Of a stretch of 64,000 nucleotides of DNA, positions 1 through 11,785 are shown piece by piece. The position numbers were made by a program, and so were the translations under genes. This DNA is from Pseudoips prasinana. Lineage: Eukaryota > Arthropoda > Insecta > Lepidoptera > Nolidae. The stretch's first letter is position 1, and every line of letters begins with the position of its first letter. Under the pieces are notes generated by a model. The model was not told where the DNA came from. It ran no database searches and was given only the letters and a program-made list of their open reading frames with translations. The stretch lies in assembly GCA_951640165.1 (NCBI GenBank), contig OX621250.1:2666001-2730000 (forward strand), written 5' to 3'.

Positions 1-1772
1 ACAACGATAAGCGACAAGTAAAACATATGGCACCCAGCGTCACCCGGTGCGGTGTTACGATGTTATGTATGCGTCAGCGATGGCTACTTCTGGAGGCGAG
101 CAACTGGGCATTTACTTCCGGCCTTGCAGTACCACTTTTTTGTAATTAATTATAATTAATTAAAATTCGTGAATGTAGCTGTATAAAAATGCTGAAGGTA
201 TAAATAGTCCAGTACAACTTGGACCAGATACTATAACCAGTTTTAACTATTACCAGTGTTAACAAATCTAAATGAAAAATAGCTCAGTGCAATGCAATTG
301 TAATAGGTTTATGGAAAATACCGGAATAAATCAAATCTTTCTTCTTAATCGCATTGTATGTTAAAATATACTAGGCCAGTTTACATATTTTTGCCTAGAA
401 GATATACTTTGCCCACATGGCTGAATGGTCTTACACGGGTGCGAGGTGTTTGCAATATAAACCCACGCTGAAATTTTGTATTTCTCTGTAAGCGAATTGT
501 TGTAATTCTTTTAGAAACTTGAATGTCTATAACCGTAGATATACTTTATAAAAGAATAATGGTTGGGGCGCCATCTATTGAGTATTGAACTAAGCAAGCG
601 CCATCGCTCACACTTTGTTACAAGTAAGGGCAAAAATATGGCAGAGTAAAAATTAGCAACATCTGCAAACATTAAAAATGTCAACAAGGATAATTTTAAC
701 TCAGTTGCCATATTTCTACGAAAACACAAGTATGCATAATGATTGATATTTGGCAAAATTGAATAGATTTCATGGCATTTATAGAAGAAGTCTTATAATA
801 TTACTTTTTTATTGTTATTATTTCATTCTATACATTAACCAACCAATTTTGCCAGACTGTACATATCGTGTCCTCAGAACTTAAAGATGAATTGTCAAAA
901 ATTTGAAAGTATGAACACTAATATAATAATACTACCTGGGAAACCCACATCCCTAAAGATCACGCGTAAAAGACAAACAAGTATTACGACTTATCAAATG
1001 AATTAACCCGTAACAGCTTTGTGGGTAATTTATATGCTGTGGAAGTGGGTGCGAGGGGTACACTAGCAAAATCCCTCTATATCCCATTTAAAGACGTAGG
1101 ATTATCAAGAACTTCCGTAAGTTCTACATTACAACGACTATCCAGAGCGGCATTATTTATATTTTATTAAGTACTAGATTATTTGTTTTAATTTGATTTA
1201 GCATTTTGATTAAACATTGATACTAACGTAGAATAAGACTTTTATAACTAACACTTTATGGAGTAATCCGAAATAAAATAATAATTATTATTATTGGGAT
1301 CATACTAAATTTGGCTAAGAAGAGGGGGAACACTGAGAGACAGAGAAGGTGAGCGTTGATGCATCACAGGGGCCCCCTTAATCCTACGTCTGAGTCAGAC
1401 TCTGTCGAGTGTTCCCTCCTCTACCACGCGATGGACCCGGTTTCCGCACGGTGAATACATGGAATGCTAAGAATTAGGTCTTCTACTTGATTCTCAATGA
1501 AGTTTTTCGAACGTATAAAAGTCACAAATTAGTAACCATCCTTATTTATGAAGCCACGATATGTTTACTGTACATGTTGATATGACAGACAGACCAGAAC
1601 TTGGCCAACACCAATACCCGAATCATGCGACATGATGCGTTACACAAATGACATGCAAGCCAAATTAACATAAAATGATGAACAATTTGCTTAGAGCTAA
1701 TTTGTAAGTTATAAAAATACTTTGGACATCCACTAAGGTGTATTATGCGCGCAATACTGTTTCATGTACCTA
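1..1772. other. IRS intron or downstream sequence, no gene seen
   Basis: This AT-rich stretch lies downstream of the last visible IRS exon on the minus strand, so it is probably intronic. I see no exon-like GC-rich block, no conserved protein in any frame and no clear repeat boundary. The short open frames near its start have no recognisable similarity. Confidence 0.5.
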
Positions 1773-2084
1773 CCTATACATATAATAAAATCGTAGGAAA
1801 GTCAACACTGTACATTGAATATTTTTCAAAATGATACTTGGGGCACGATATTAAATCGATATCGAAGCCAAAAATATAGATTTTAGAATTTATATCTGTT
1901 TGTCTGTATGTATGTCCGGGCTAAACTCAAAAAGTACTGCATGGATTTACTTCAAAATTTGCATGAATATTACTAAGAGGTCGGGTCAACATATAGGCTA
2001 CATATTATCACGCTATCACCTACGGGGGAGGAGCCGTGATAATATATAACATTTAATGCGGGTAAAACCGCGGGGCACAGCTAG
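1773..2084 (+). mobile_element. Helitron-like non-autonomous element
   Basis: The left end reads CTATACATATAATAAAATCG and the right end has a GC-rich hairpin followed by GGGGCACAGCTAG. The same left and right ends and the same interior (GTCCGGGCTAAACTCAAAAA, AGAGGTCGGGTCAACATATA) recur at 11381-11682, 39748-40046 and 50250-50585. A hairpin just before a 3' CTAG and no target duplication are hallmarks of Helitrons such as lepidopteran Lep1. There is no Rep/helicase coding, so it is non-autonomous. Confidence 0.7.
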
Positions 2085-2962
2085 TTAGAAATAAGTGAAA
2101 TTTTCTATCATCGATAAGTGTATGAGAATTATGATTAAAACTTAAATGACGCGTCACGTTTGGGGACATTTCGTTACATAGACTATAAAAATAACCAAAT
2201 ATATCTATGGAAATAGTGCCCTGTACTGGGATCGAACTTGTATCACTTTCAACGTTATCGATCATAAAAATCATACAAAGTAGTAGAAAACAACACTTCC
2301 GTGGACACCAAACTTAGTAAATATTTATAAAAAGCTTAATTAAGAATATTACAGCATGTTATAGTCTTAACTATAATCGATATTATACATTAGTACAAGT
2401 TTAAAGCTAGGTATGTTAAACATTGGGAACAGGTATAGGCATAATATCAATCCTAATATGCTCCGGTTTATATACAGTTATTTAGCGATTAATTTAATTA
2501 GTTAATAGGCCCAAGATACAATACACAGTTACAAAATATATCTGTTTTAAATCAAGATATGTATGTATATAAACATATATCTACAATACAATTATTATTA
2601 TTTAGAATTCACCGCGCAACCATCTCGATAACGGCTTTATGTGTATAATGGGAAATAAATAAAAAGTTTTTGAAAAATAAGCTTCGGTGTGAAACGAAGA
2701 GCAGAAAATTCTAGTTTGCAATATTTTTTAAATGACTACATTTAAAATATATTAAACTTATTTAATTTGCCGAATAGGTACTATAAGAAAAGGATTTTGT
2801 TCTACATATGATCACCGAAACACATTTTTCTAAATTGCAGAAACTAATTAAATAAACAAGGTGTAACAAAGATACTAGACGTAGCTTAAGGAGAGCGCTA
2901 TCGATCAATAAAACCAGTTTGTGAAATACGAACATTTTTTTTATGGCGTCACATTTAAAATT

Positions 2963-3452
2963 CATCAGCCGATCGTTATGCTTGTAACATATTTAAAATG
3001 CATCAGCTGATCGTTATGCTTGTAACATATTTAAAATGCATCAGCTGATCGTTATGCTTGTAACATATTTAAAATTCATCAGCTGTTCGTTATGCATGTA
3101 ACATATTTAAAATGCATCAGCTGATCGTCATGCTTGTAACACGTTTAAAATGCATCAGGTGATAGTTATGCTTGTAACACATTTAAAATGCATCAGCTGA
3201 TCGATATGCTTGTAACATATTTAATATGCATCAGCTGTTAGTTACGCTTGTAACATATTTAAAATGCATCAGCTGATCGTTATGCTTGTAACACATTTAA
3301 AATACATCAGCTGATAGTTATACTTGTAACATATTTAAAATGCATCAGCTGATCGTTATGCTTGTAACACATTTAAATACATCAGCTGATCGTTATACTT
3401 GTAACATATTTAAAATGCATCAGCTGATCGTTATGCTTGTAACATATTTTTA
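2963..3452 (+). repeat. 38-bp tandem array, 13 copies
   Basis: Thirteen head-to-tail copies of a 38-bp unit begin with CATCAGCTGATCGTTATGCT and continue TGTAACATATTTAAAATG. Copies differ by a few substitutions and one is 37 bp. Most contain the palindromic E-box core CAGCTG inside ATCAGCTGAT. The array lies downstream of the visible IRS exons. It is a minisatellite with no coding content. Confidence 0.95.
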
Positions 3453-5290
3453 AGTATTTTACAACTTGTTCAACATCATAGAAAAATTAAGCTCCTTGCT
3501 CGCTCCCTTGGCTTGTATAATAAATACCCAATATTCCATGTAATACCAACTGAACTAATTTTTATACCATCGTATTTCATTTAACATAGTGTTTATTCAA
3601 AAGGCAGGATATGTTTGCTTGTGGCATTTAGTTTATGCGCCAAAATCTGAGTACTTAAAAGTAAGAACTTTTCTTTTGCAGGAAAAGCCTTAAATCGCTA
3701 TTTGGCCAGACACCAGACACGCTGCCACTAGACGCGACAGTGGGTAAATATATCTATGGTACAGATAGATAAAATAAATCCCTAAACAGTTTGCCGGCCA
3801 ATAATACCTCACAAGTATATACAGCTCGTGATGGGATCACGACTGGGGACTAAATTATGAACTACTTTTCTCATCAGCAGTGTTTAAGGTATACATAATA
3901 CACAATTTAGAGATAAGAGGTATGCAGAATAATAAGTTCCTAAACAAATTAAGCGCCAATCACGAATACAGTTAGTGATGTAACTATTTCATACTGTTTA
4001 TTTTAAAATATCAAATGTTACTACCACTGTGTCAAATTTGAAGAAGATCGGTTCACCCGTTCCGGAGGAGAGATCAGAAACGAACTACATGGGTCGTCTA
4101 AGAAAGAGCTTCGTTTACATTCAGCTCAATAATCATGAACGGTATTATTTATTACAGTTATTTTTTTTCCAAAATAGTAAAACAGTAAAGTTTGTCCGAT
4201 TTTAACGGCTTAGAGTTAGCAAGTTAACAGAGGCAGCGGAGTACTTTAGTTAAATATAGGATATAATATTGAACCTGAAAGCTTACATTAAACAATTAGT
4301 ACAGCGTAAAATAATTAGTAATAACATTGTTTTAAGCTTAGCGTTCATTAGGTAAATTTTGATTAGTGATAGTCGAATAACGGTGACGCACAATAAGCTA
4401 CAAAATTTATAACACAGATAATATTTACATATACAAGTAATAAACAGAAATAGTTTATTTGTCTAAATAATATTATGAGATACTTCTAGAAATTCTGCAA
4501 TTCTTTAGTCAGAAAGTATAAATAAACAGAGAAAAGAGAAAAACACAGAAAATGCTTGAATTTCACATCTAAACTTAAAGAGACATTTCAAGCCGTTAGT
4601 GCAGAATAATAATGAAGTATGGAAGACAACAAAGAAAAATATACAAGAAATACTTCAGAAGACAACGCAACTATCATTCAACTATCACAATCAAAACAAA
4701 GGCACGTCCATTCCCTTTGAAATACATCGTCCAACTGACATGTCCGACAACATTCGCGTGTTCAACCAATGCATCGTCGGATCGATTCGAATTTCAAAAT
4801 TATAAAGAAGTAGTTTGTTTACAATCTTTTTTGATTAAAATAAACTTTGAAAATGAAAATGTTTAAAAGTCGAACAGATCCGTATGTCCGTACCGTTGAG
4901 CGCGGCCAGCGGAGCGAGCGCGGCGCTGTCGTCGATAGAGTACGTCGCGCTCGCGCACACGCACGGCCTAATGCACGAGCCAACGCACAGGCCCTTCTCT
5001 GTAAACGCCAATTGCCCTTACATCTACAGGAATACGTGGTGTTGTTGCGGCACATTGTATGCAGTATTTGTGTTATTTTATCATTAATAATTCCAGCGCA
5101 CTGAACCTTTACTATCTTTATGTCTATTATGTTAGGAGTCATTTTTGCATCACATTTTATGTAATATATGTATGTGATACCGATTAACCTCTGAGATGAT
5201 ACATTCAAGTTTGGTTATGATATTTGTAACCTTATTTATATAAAGTCCCATCCGAGTATCTAATGTTCTACAGAATTTATCGGAAACATT
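3453..5290. other. Unassigned stretch with a GC-rich island
   Basis: Mostly AT-rich sequence without recognisable genes. At about 4880-5030 there is an abrupt CpG-rich block that looks like an exon or an old promoter island. On the minus strand it is open in two frames, with a possible acceptor (TTTACAG) and donor (AACG before GTACGG), but none of the frames matches the expected continuation of the IRS PTB domain. I could not identify it. Confidence 0.3.
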
Positions 5291-5644
5291 AAAACACCAA
5301 CAACCTCGCAGGACTATATTGCTAACATCATATGTAACAACTTTTGTTCTACTAGTTCGGACATAACTCAATGCATGAAAAAAAAATCATTTTATAGTTG
5401 TACTGTCGTGTCATTTGTAGGTCTATGTTGCATTCATATACGAAAGGAAGGACGCGCGAACGACGCTAAGCTAACGCTCGTGTGCTCGTCTTTGTGATGC
5501 TCGTAGAGTTATAAACATTCATTTATATTAAATTAGTACATTTTTTTGTATGAAAAAAAAATCTAACAAATTATCAAAAGTTGTAGAACAAAAGTTGTTG
5601 CTTATGGTGTTAAATATCTACTACTGCGAGGTTGTTGGTGTTTT
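5291..5644. mobile_element. Inverted-repeat (fold-back/MITE-like) element
   Basis: The arm 5291-5354 (AAAACACCAACAACCTCGCA at its start, AACAACTTTTGTTCTAC at its end) is repeated in inverted orientation at 5583-5644 with a few differences. The 230 bp between the arms have no coding potential. This looks like a non-autonomous DNA element. I did not find a clear target-site duplication. Confidence 0.5.
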
Positions 5645-6257
5645 AGATGTATACCTATACAATTTACTGGCACATTTGTATTATAAAATAACAGTGGCAG
5701 GACTAAGACAACGCTGCTGAATATACCCAGTCATCCTTTTGCTTCGGTTGTTTCTCTCAGCTATAATGTTGGTAGGTATTCACTAAATTATTTAAAAGCC
5801 CATTAATACCAACGTAACAGGAGCGAGGCACAAATAAAACAAATTATGCCTGGTCTAAATTTTTTGTAGCTCTATGTATTCGCATCTTCTAAATATAACA
5901 CAAAATATTATAATCCCAAAAAGGACGGTGTAAGGGCTTCACAACTTCACCTAAAGATAATATAATAATTAAATATTACATTTAATTTCATTAATATTTT
6001 ATTGACAAATATTATTTGTTGTAAAATGTTAGCCACTATTCAAACTAAGTTTTCTATTCTATGTATCAAGCAACTAAATCTACTGGTGACATGAGCAAGC
6101 ATCGTTATGTTCTAACTACGATAAATGTCAAACAAAAATAACCCTTAGGTAAATGCAATGAGACCTAATTTGCTCTCAACTAGTGAATCACAGACAACTT
6201 CGCCACTTGGTATTGGGTTGTATACAGAACGTTACTTGTAGAGGAAATAATAAAACC

Positions 6258-6425
6258 CACACGGCAATAATATTGTCGCGGCTGCTAAATGCTTGCCTAT
6301 AACGCCGCAGGTTCTATTCCCACCCAGGACAGATATTTGTGTGCATGAACATGTCTGTTTGTCCTGAGTCTGGGTGTAATTATCTATATAAGTATGTATT
6401 TACAAAACAAGTGTAGTATATCAGT
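6258..6425 (+). mobile_element. SINE, family A (tRNA-derived), partial
   Basis: Contains the family A core TTCCCACCCAGGACAGATAT, then TGTGTGCATGAACATGTC and GAGTCTGGGTGTAATTATCT, shared with copies at 9495-9740, 15322-15555, 27277-27500, 43833-44092 and 44622-45155. The head resembles tRNA A and B boxes but does not form an intact tRNA. Confidence 0.7.
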
Positions 6426-7219
6426 TTTAATTAATTAGTTTTAAGGTGCATGTTCACCTAGGTGCGACTCGATTTGATCATGGTGTTACGGATCGTGCTT
6501 CGGTGAACTTAAAATATTTTATTCTTATCATATAATTTTACTTGATGTCCTACGTCACTCTTAGTTCTACTCAAATTGTCATGCTGTGTACACTTGTTTA
6601 TGAAAACTGTCTAGTGCTAAACCTTAATGTATACTTCTCTGTCATGTATTGATAATATTCTGTTTTGTATGCCATTAAAAAAAAAATGTTTTTTTTAGTA
6701 TTGTCATGGGTGACCGAACCCAAAACCTCTGGTTTAGCAGTCAGGGTCTAATAACTAGTAGACCAACAGGCCAGCAGGTTAATGATGTAAATACAATTAT
6801 TTTTATAGCGTATAAAACAGATGGTGATGGGATGAGATCTGAACCTTAAAACATCTTACTCAAGCCCAACGCAACTCCTGCGCAGCACGATCAACAATGT
6901 CACAGATTCGCTCTACTAATATAATCATTCTGTATACAACCAATCTAACCCTCGAAAGTCCCAGTATAGGAGGTCAACTCACCAGCAATGCCGGGCCGCA
7001 CGCTGCCTGGGATGGTCTGCCGTCTGGGATGCAAATTTTCACCTTTCGGCAACACGATGTGGTCTCTCTCGTTCTCATTCTCTTTAGCACAGTTCCGCAT
7101 TGCGCTATAACATAGATTCAAATTGTGATTTGTAAATACTGATGAGAATAGAGCAAATTCTCCAACAAACCTCATTTTTTAAAATAAAGAAAAGAAAATT
7201 TAAATTGAAGCTTTCTCGA

Positions 7220-7613
7220 CCAACAATAATAAGATGTGGTGTGACTTTGAGAGACAGAATACGAAATATTGATGTAAGAGTGCGTTGTGGTGTGAAAGAG
7301 GATGTAGTCACAAAGATTGAAAAAGGAATGCTGAGATGGTTTGGCCATTTAGAAAGGATGAATGAAAGAAGATTGACCAAAGAAGTATACCTGGCCTGTG
7401 TGAATGGGACAACCGGAAGAGGAAGACCTCGTCGAACATTCTCTGACCAAATCGGAGACGTTCTCAAGAAAGGACAGGTCAGAAGTACCCTAAACCGGGG
7501 AGCATGTTTGAAGTATATAATGACAGTAATTGAGGCAAAAGATGTGTGCAAAGATCGTGACCAATTTAAATCCGTTGTCTCTGCCTACCCCTCTGGGAAA
7601 CAGGCGTGAGTCT
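7220..7613 (+). pseudogene. C-terminal remnant of a LINE reverse transcriptase ORF
   Basis: The open frame in this stretch encodes a segment with [20 protein letters not shown], then [12 protein letters not shown], typical of the extreme C-terminus of insect non-LTR retrotransposon polyproteins after the reverse transcriptase domain. The polymerase domain itself (with its YxDD motif) is absent, so this is a 5'-truncated copy. It ends in a short (TATG)n-like tail. A second copy of the very 3' end, with the same SVVSA-PSGK residues, lies at 42230-42290. Clade assignment is uncertain. Confidence 0.75.
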
Positions 7614-7639
7614 ATATATGTATGTATATAATTGCTGTG

Positions 7640-7745
7640 TGGCTGACGGCACAGAATATCGCCACATCATCTAAGCCGGAGAGAGGGGCGCAGAAGTAGT
7701 CCTGAGGGAATATCTACCAGAGAACAGGCAGCAGCGTCTCTCTGT
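7640..7745 (+). mobile_element. SINE, family D, partial
   Basis: Degenerate copy of the repeat best seen at 12590-12850: ATCGCCACATCATC, GTAGTCCTGAGGGAATATCT and ACCAGAGAACAGGCAGCAGC correspond to the middle of that family. Both ends are lost. Confidence 0.5.
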
Positions 7746-8200
7746 GTACCCACGGCTACATGTCGAGCTATACATTTCCAATATAAGTTGACCTGTCATT
7801 GTATGGCATTTCTATACAACGCGTGATCAGCTTATACTGGATATGTGTAGCTTGATGTGTAGCCGTGTGTACCATTCCATATTATTAGTTCCAGTAATTA
7901 GACACTCAATATACAACATGTAACTTAATTAACGCACATCCTGAAAATAGTTTGTTCGGAATCGTTCACTGAATCGTTTTATATAACTTTTAATATAGGG
8001 AATTTAATATTCCAAAAATAATTAAAACTACGGAAATCATTGTTATATTAACCCTATACAGTCAAAACAAATTGAAATGGATCGTAAGTCAAAGTAAAAA
8101 GACTTTAAAAATCGCAGTTTTATTTGTATTCATATAGATTCCATCATTCAATACAAAATAAAGAAAAATAAACTTTATTCCAAGAAACTAATTTAGTAAA

Positions 8201-8458
8201 TACGGTCACCGTAGCCTAGTTGGTAGTGCTCCTGCCTACAAAGCTGGTGGTCCTGGGTTCGAATCTTGGTAAGTGCAAATATTTGTGTGATGAGCACGAA
8301 TATTTGTTTCTGAGTCATGGATGTTTTCTATGTATATAAGTATTTATCTATCTATATAAGTATGTATATCGTCGCCTGGTACCCATAGTACAAGCTTTGC
8401 TTAGTTTGGGGCTAGGATGATCTGTGTGACATTGTCCCCAGATATTATTATTATTATA
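8201..8458 (+). mobile_element. SINE, family B, full-length
   Basis: The head CGGTCACCGTAGCCTAGTTG and the B-box-like GGTTCGAATC are tRNA-derived. The body runs through ATGAGCACGAATATTTG and GTACCCATAGTACAAGCTTT and ends in a (TTA)n tail. Full copies on the other strand are at 10683-10941, 39199-39448 and 44699-44948. The tail shape and tRNA-like head identify it as a SINE. Confidence 0.85.
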
Positions 8459-8649
8459 AATAACAATGCATATACATGTTTAAAAAAAAAAATCAGTGTA
8501 TGTATTGTGATTACAACATAATATTCTAATTGGGGTGTTTGAGGTTGTGCGTTAATTACGTTACATGCTGTATACTGGTCGACCAATTGATATTCAATTA
8601 TTTGGCACAGTGCAACCGTTACCCTAGTATCAGAATTATTTCTGACATG

Positions 8650-8930
8650 GCTTAATTGAATGTGTACTGCCAGGGCCGAAAGCTCAACGTGCTATCTGAA
8701 TCAAGGATACGCTCAGAAAACCGACCGAGCTCTTCGGTTCTTACGCAAGCGGTGAAGGCAAATGGCCCAAAGAGGTCTTCCCCTTGCCCTTCTTGGCGCA
8801 GAACGTGGCCACAGTGATTGCCCTGCTTGTGGCATTTCTAGGATCCTGCCACGAACTTGTGGCAAGGCAGGCTAGGCACGCTGTTAGATGGGCCATGGAT
8901 TGAACCGATGCTCCACAAGAGGATAAAATT
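8650..8930. other. GC-rich unassigned block
   Basis: This block is richer in GC than its flanks and has a short plus-strand open frame ending in a hydrophobic run (NVATVIALLVAFLG) and then a stop. I do not recognise it. It may be a decayed retroposed fragment or a lost exon. Confidence 0.25.
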
Positions 8931-9098
8931 ATTTCATGAACATGGAATATGAGGTGACTGACTTTTCTTTAAAAAAGACAACGCCCACATTTATTATGTA
9001 CAAAAAACCTGTATAAACTCAACAAAAATAATCGTCGCGACACCACACTGTCCAATGCGAAATAGAAATGAAAATATCTGGCTTGCTTTCTATAAGAG

Positions 9099-9122
9099 AG
9101 AAAGAGAGAGAGAGAGAGAGAC
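9099..9122. repeat. (AG)n microsatellite
   Basis: A run of AG dinucleotides with one interruption, just downstream of the IRS exon 9261-9386 in the minus-strand sense. Confidence 0.9.
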
Positions 9123-9260
9123 AGAAACATGCGCACGCCGCACAGCTGCAAAAAGTGTCGTGATAACTTTTCGTAAGAATTTTTCCGTCTAGCCCCCTTT
9201 CACAACGCGCGATAAGGAACTTCGTTCCAATAAATAAATATTCTTTTCGTGAGAACATAC

Positions 9261-9386
9261 TGTAGTATCGTAGAGTGCATGCTCTGCGCGATGTTCACGT
9301 CCTCAGTGTGCATCCACAGCTCGCCGGAGCCGGTGGTCGTCTGCCGCCCCACCTCCATATAGAAGAAACGTTCGGAATCGCCACAT
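9261..9386 (-). CDS. chico: Insulin receptor substrate, PTB-domain exon (second half)
   Basis: Reading the minus strand, an acceptor (TTTGTTCCAG) is followed by codons for CGDSERFFYMEVGRQTTTGS, then GELWMHTEDVNIAQSMHSTILQ, and a donor GTATGT. This is the second half of an IRS-type phosphotyrosine-binding domain. The human IRS1 equivalent carries the two pTyr-binding arginines in IRR-CG and EVGR, and both are conserved here; the first arginine codon (AG/A) is split by the intron. The PTB domain recognises NPxpY in the juxtamembrane region of the activated insulin receptor, placing the protein in insulin/PI3K signalling under the plasma membrane. Length is 126 nt, in phase 2 and out phase 2, agreeing with the upstream exon. 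The next exon, which should finish the last PTB helix, is not recognisable in 1-9260 and is probably off the window. Confidence 0.93.
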
Positions 9387-9405
9387 CTGGAACAAACACC
9401 GTAAT

Positions 9406-9740
9406 ATAATAATAATATATAGGGACAATGTCACACAGATCATCCTAGCCCCAAACTAAGCAAAGCTTGTATGACTCTTGACATAGCACCTTAATCATAA
9501 TAATAATAATATCCTGGGACATTATTTACACGCGGCCATCTGATCCCAAAATAAGCAGAGCTTGTACTATGGAAACCAGATAACTGATATACTACTATTC
9601 TTTTGTAAATACATACTTAAATAGGTAATTATACCCAGACTCAGGACAAACACACACAAATATCTGTCCTGGGTGGGAATCGAAGCCACGACCTCTGGCG
9701 TGAAAAGCAAGCATTTGCCTACCACGCCAACGGGCCCCTT
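9406..9740 (-). mobile_element. SINE family B tail followed by a SINE family A copy
   Basis: At 9406-9470 only the tail part of family B is present (AATGTCACACAGATCATCCT, then CCCCAAACTAAGCAAAGC). From about 9495 to 9740 an antisense family A copy follows, with its (AAT)n tail first, then TGTCCTGGGTGGGAATCGAA and the tRNA-like head. Both are inserted in the IRS intron just upstream of exon 9261-9386. Confidence 0.7.
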
Positions 9741-10063
9741 AAATCATTAATTATACCATTGTTTTACTGGCATTTTTTCATTACGTTGTGAAAAATGCTC
9801 AAATCGCATGTCATATAGGGCCGACCCACTAAAACCACCACGGTATCCAGCCTCAGTGCTTGTAGCGGGGGCTCTGGGTACTCGTGAACGATCTCGCCAG
9901 TACCCCCGCTGTACACTGCAGCCTCCGCGAGGCTCTCACCCGGGGAAGGGACGAGGCAGGAATGCCTCCCCCCCTCCCAGCATGGGTTGGATGCCACCCA
10001 GGACAGATATATGTATGAAGAGCACGATTATTTGTGCTGTGTCTGGGTGTAATTAATCTAATA

Positions 10064-10577
10064 CAGTAATACCCCGCTTTACGCGAGGGATACGTTCCGG
10101 AAAAAAACGCGTTAACTGAATTTCGCGTAAATCGAGGTTTATGATGAAACATAATCAAAATTTAATAAAAAAAAATACGAATCATTTCATCTTACAGTCT
10201 TCTTAACCTTGCTTTACCTCCATTTTCCAGTCTTCTTAACACTTTTATCTTCAATTCCAAAGTTACGCTTTTACGCTCTTTTGTCTTTATAGGCGACATT
10301 TATGACGTAGCGTTAAATTGTGTATGTATGTAATCTCCAATAAATGTTAAAACACGACTGCCAGCCGAACTAAACACGACGGAACAAATGAAAAGAACGA
10401 GGGAATCCCCATAAAACAAAGTCTTAGGACGGGGAATCCATGCTGCAATCAGAATGTTCGGGGGAAGGGAGTTTATACACATTTTTCGCGTAATGCAAGG
10501 CATTTGAACGCCAAAGTCTAAACTCGCGTTATAGTGAAACCGCGTAGAACGGGGTCGCGTAAAGCGGGGTGTTACTG
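10064..10577. mobile_element. pogo/Tigger-like MITE with TA duplication
   Basis: The ends are inverted: CAGTAATACCCCGCTTTACG at the left and the complement of CAGTAACACCCCGCTTTACG at the right, flanked on each side by TA. A CAGT start and TA target site are characteristic of pogo-type Tc1/mariner elements. The 514-bp interior is AT-rich with no transposase frame. It sits inside a family A SINE whose halves lie at about 10000-10061 and 10580-10640. Confidence 0.75.
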
Positions 10578-10682
10578 TACAATGTATGTATTTAGACTCT
10601 GCCTAGTTTGAGATCAGATAGCAGTGTAACAGCAGTGTTTGTTGCACCATGATATTTATTTATTGCTTCAGAATTAATAATA

Positions 10683-10941
10683 ATATAATAATAATATCTC
10701 GGGACAATGTCACACAGATCATCCTAGCCCCAAATTAAGCAAAGCTTGTACTATGGGTACCAGGCGACGATATACATACTTATGTAGATAGATAAATACT
10801 TATATACATAGAAAACATCCATGACTCAGAAACAAATATTCGTGCTCATCACACAAATATTTGCACTTACCGGGATTCGAACCCAGGACCACCGGCTTCG
10901 TAGGCAGGAGCACTACCAACTAGGCTACGATGACCGTCGAT
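10683..10941 (-). mobile_element. SINE, family B, full-length
   Basis: Antisense copy of the element at 8201-8458, from its (TAA)n tail to the tRNA-like head ending TAGGCTACGATGACCGTCG. The two share nearly the whole length, including the B-box complement GGGATTCGAACCCAGGACCA. Confidence 0.85.
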
Positions 10942-11380
10942 CCCATTGATCAGTAAATCCCATGAACTAGTTACACATTTATCCCTAAATAAGCAAAATA
11001 ACAGCTCAACAAAATTCCCATGACCCAAAACCTACTACAAGCAAATAGTTTCCTTAATTTGTAAAGAGGTATATATATAAATTTTGGTATTCATTCAATA
11101 TTTTTATCGTGTAAAGGGTAACAGTAGGTTTTTCCGGCTGTATCAAGCTGTGTCACTCAGCACTTTTATGCGACCGTACCAGTACCTCAAAAGGCCCCGC
11201 TAGCCTGACCTAATCTGTAGCTTTACCGAAGGCAAGAGGGACAGACCGGTCTTGCCATAGTCTTTACCGGGTCGATTGGCGTAGTAGGTAAATGCATTCC
11301 TTTCACGCGGCAGGTGGATTTGTGTGCATGTACATATCTTTTTGTCGTGAGTCTGGGTGTAATTATCTATATTTTAATAC

Positions 11381-11682
11381 AAGCTGCGCCCCGCGGTTTA
11401 ACCGGCGTTAAACTTTATAAATTATCACACCTCCACCCCCGTAGGTGATAGCGTGATAATATGTAGCCTATATGTTGACCCGACCTCTTAGTAATCTTCA
11501 TACAAAATTTTAAGTTAATCCATGCAGTACTTTTTGAGTTTAGCCCGGACATACATACAGACAATCAGACACACAGACAAAAATTCTGAAAACTATATTT
11601 TTGGCTTCGATATTGATTGTAGATCACACCCCAAGTATCCTATAAAAAAATATTCAATGTACAGTTTTGACTTTCCTACGAC
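11381..11682 (-). mobile_element. Helitron-like non-autonomous element
   Basis: Antisense copy of the element at 1773-2084: the GC-rich hairpin end (AGCTGCGCCCCGCGG) is at the left and the complement of GTAGGAAAGTCAAAACTGTA is at the right. It follows directly on a family A SINE fragment (11265-11380). Confidence 0.7.
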
Positions 11683-11785
11683 ACCCAGACTATATTGAAA
11701 CCAGTAGTAGAGAAACCCGCTTAGTTTGTTTCGCTGGGTCTTCTCAGTTGGGGCGCATTGGATCCGGTGGTAGCATTAAAGCGCG

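Noticed and set aside
2963..3452. CRISPR array
   Set aside because: The units are contiguous with no unique spacers, and this is an insect genome. It is a minisatellite.
4893..5026. Next IRS exon after 9261-9386
   Set aside because: With the required phase 2 entry, the best acceptors lead into a stop or an Arg-rich frame with no likeness to the end of a PTB domain.
7105..7551. 148-codon minus-strand gene
   Set aside because: It is the antisense shadow of the LINE remnant on the plus strand, which has the recognisable motifs.
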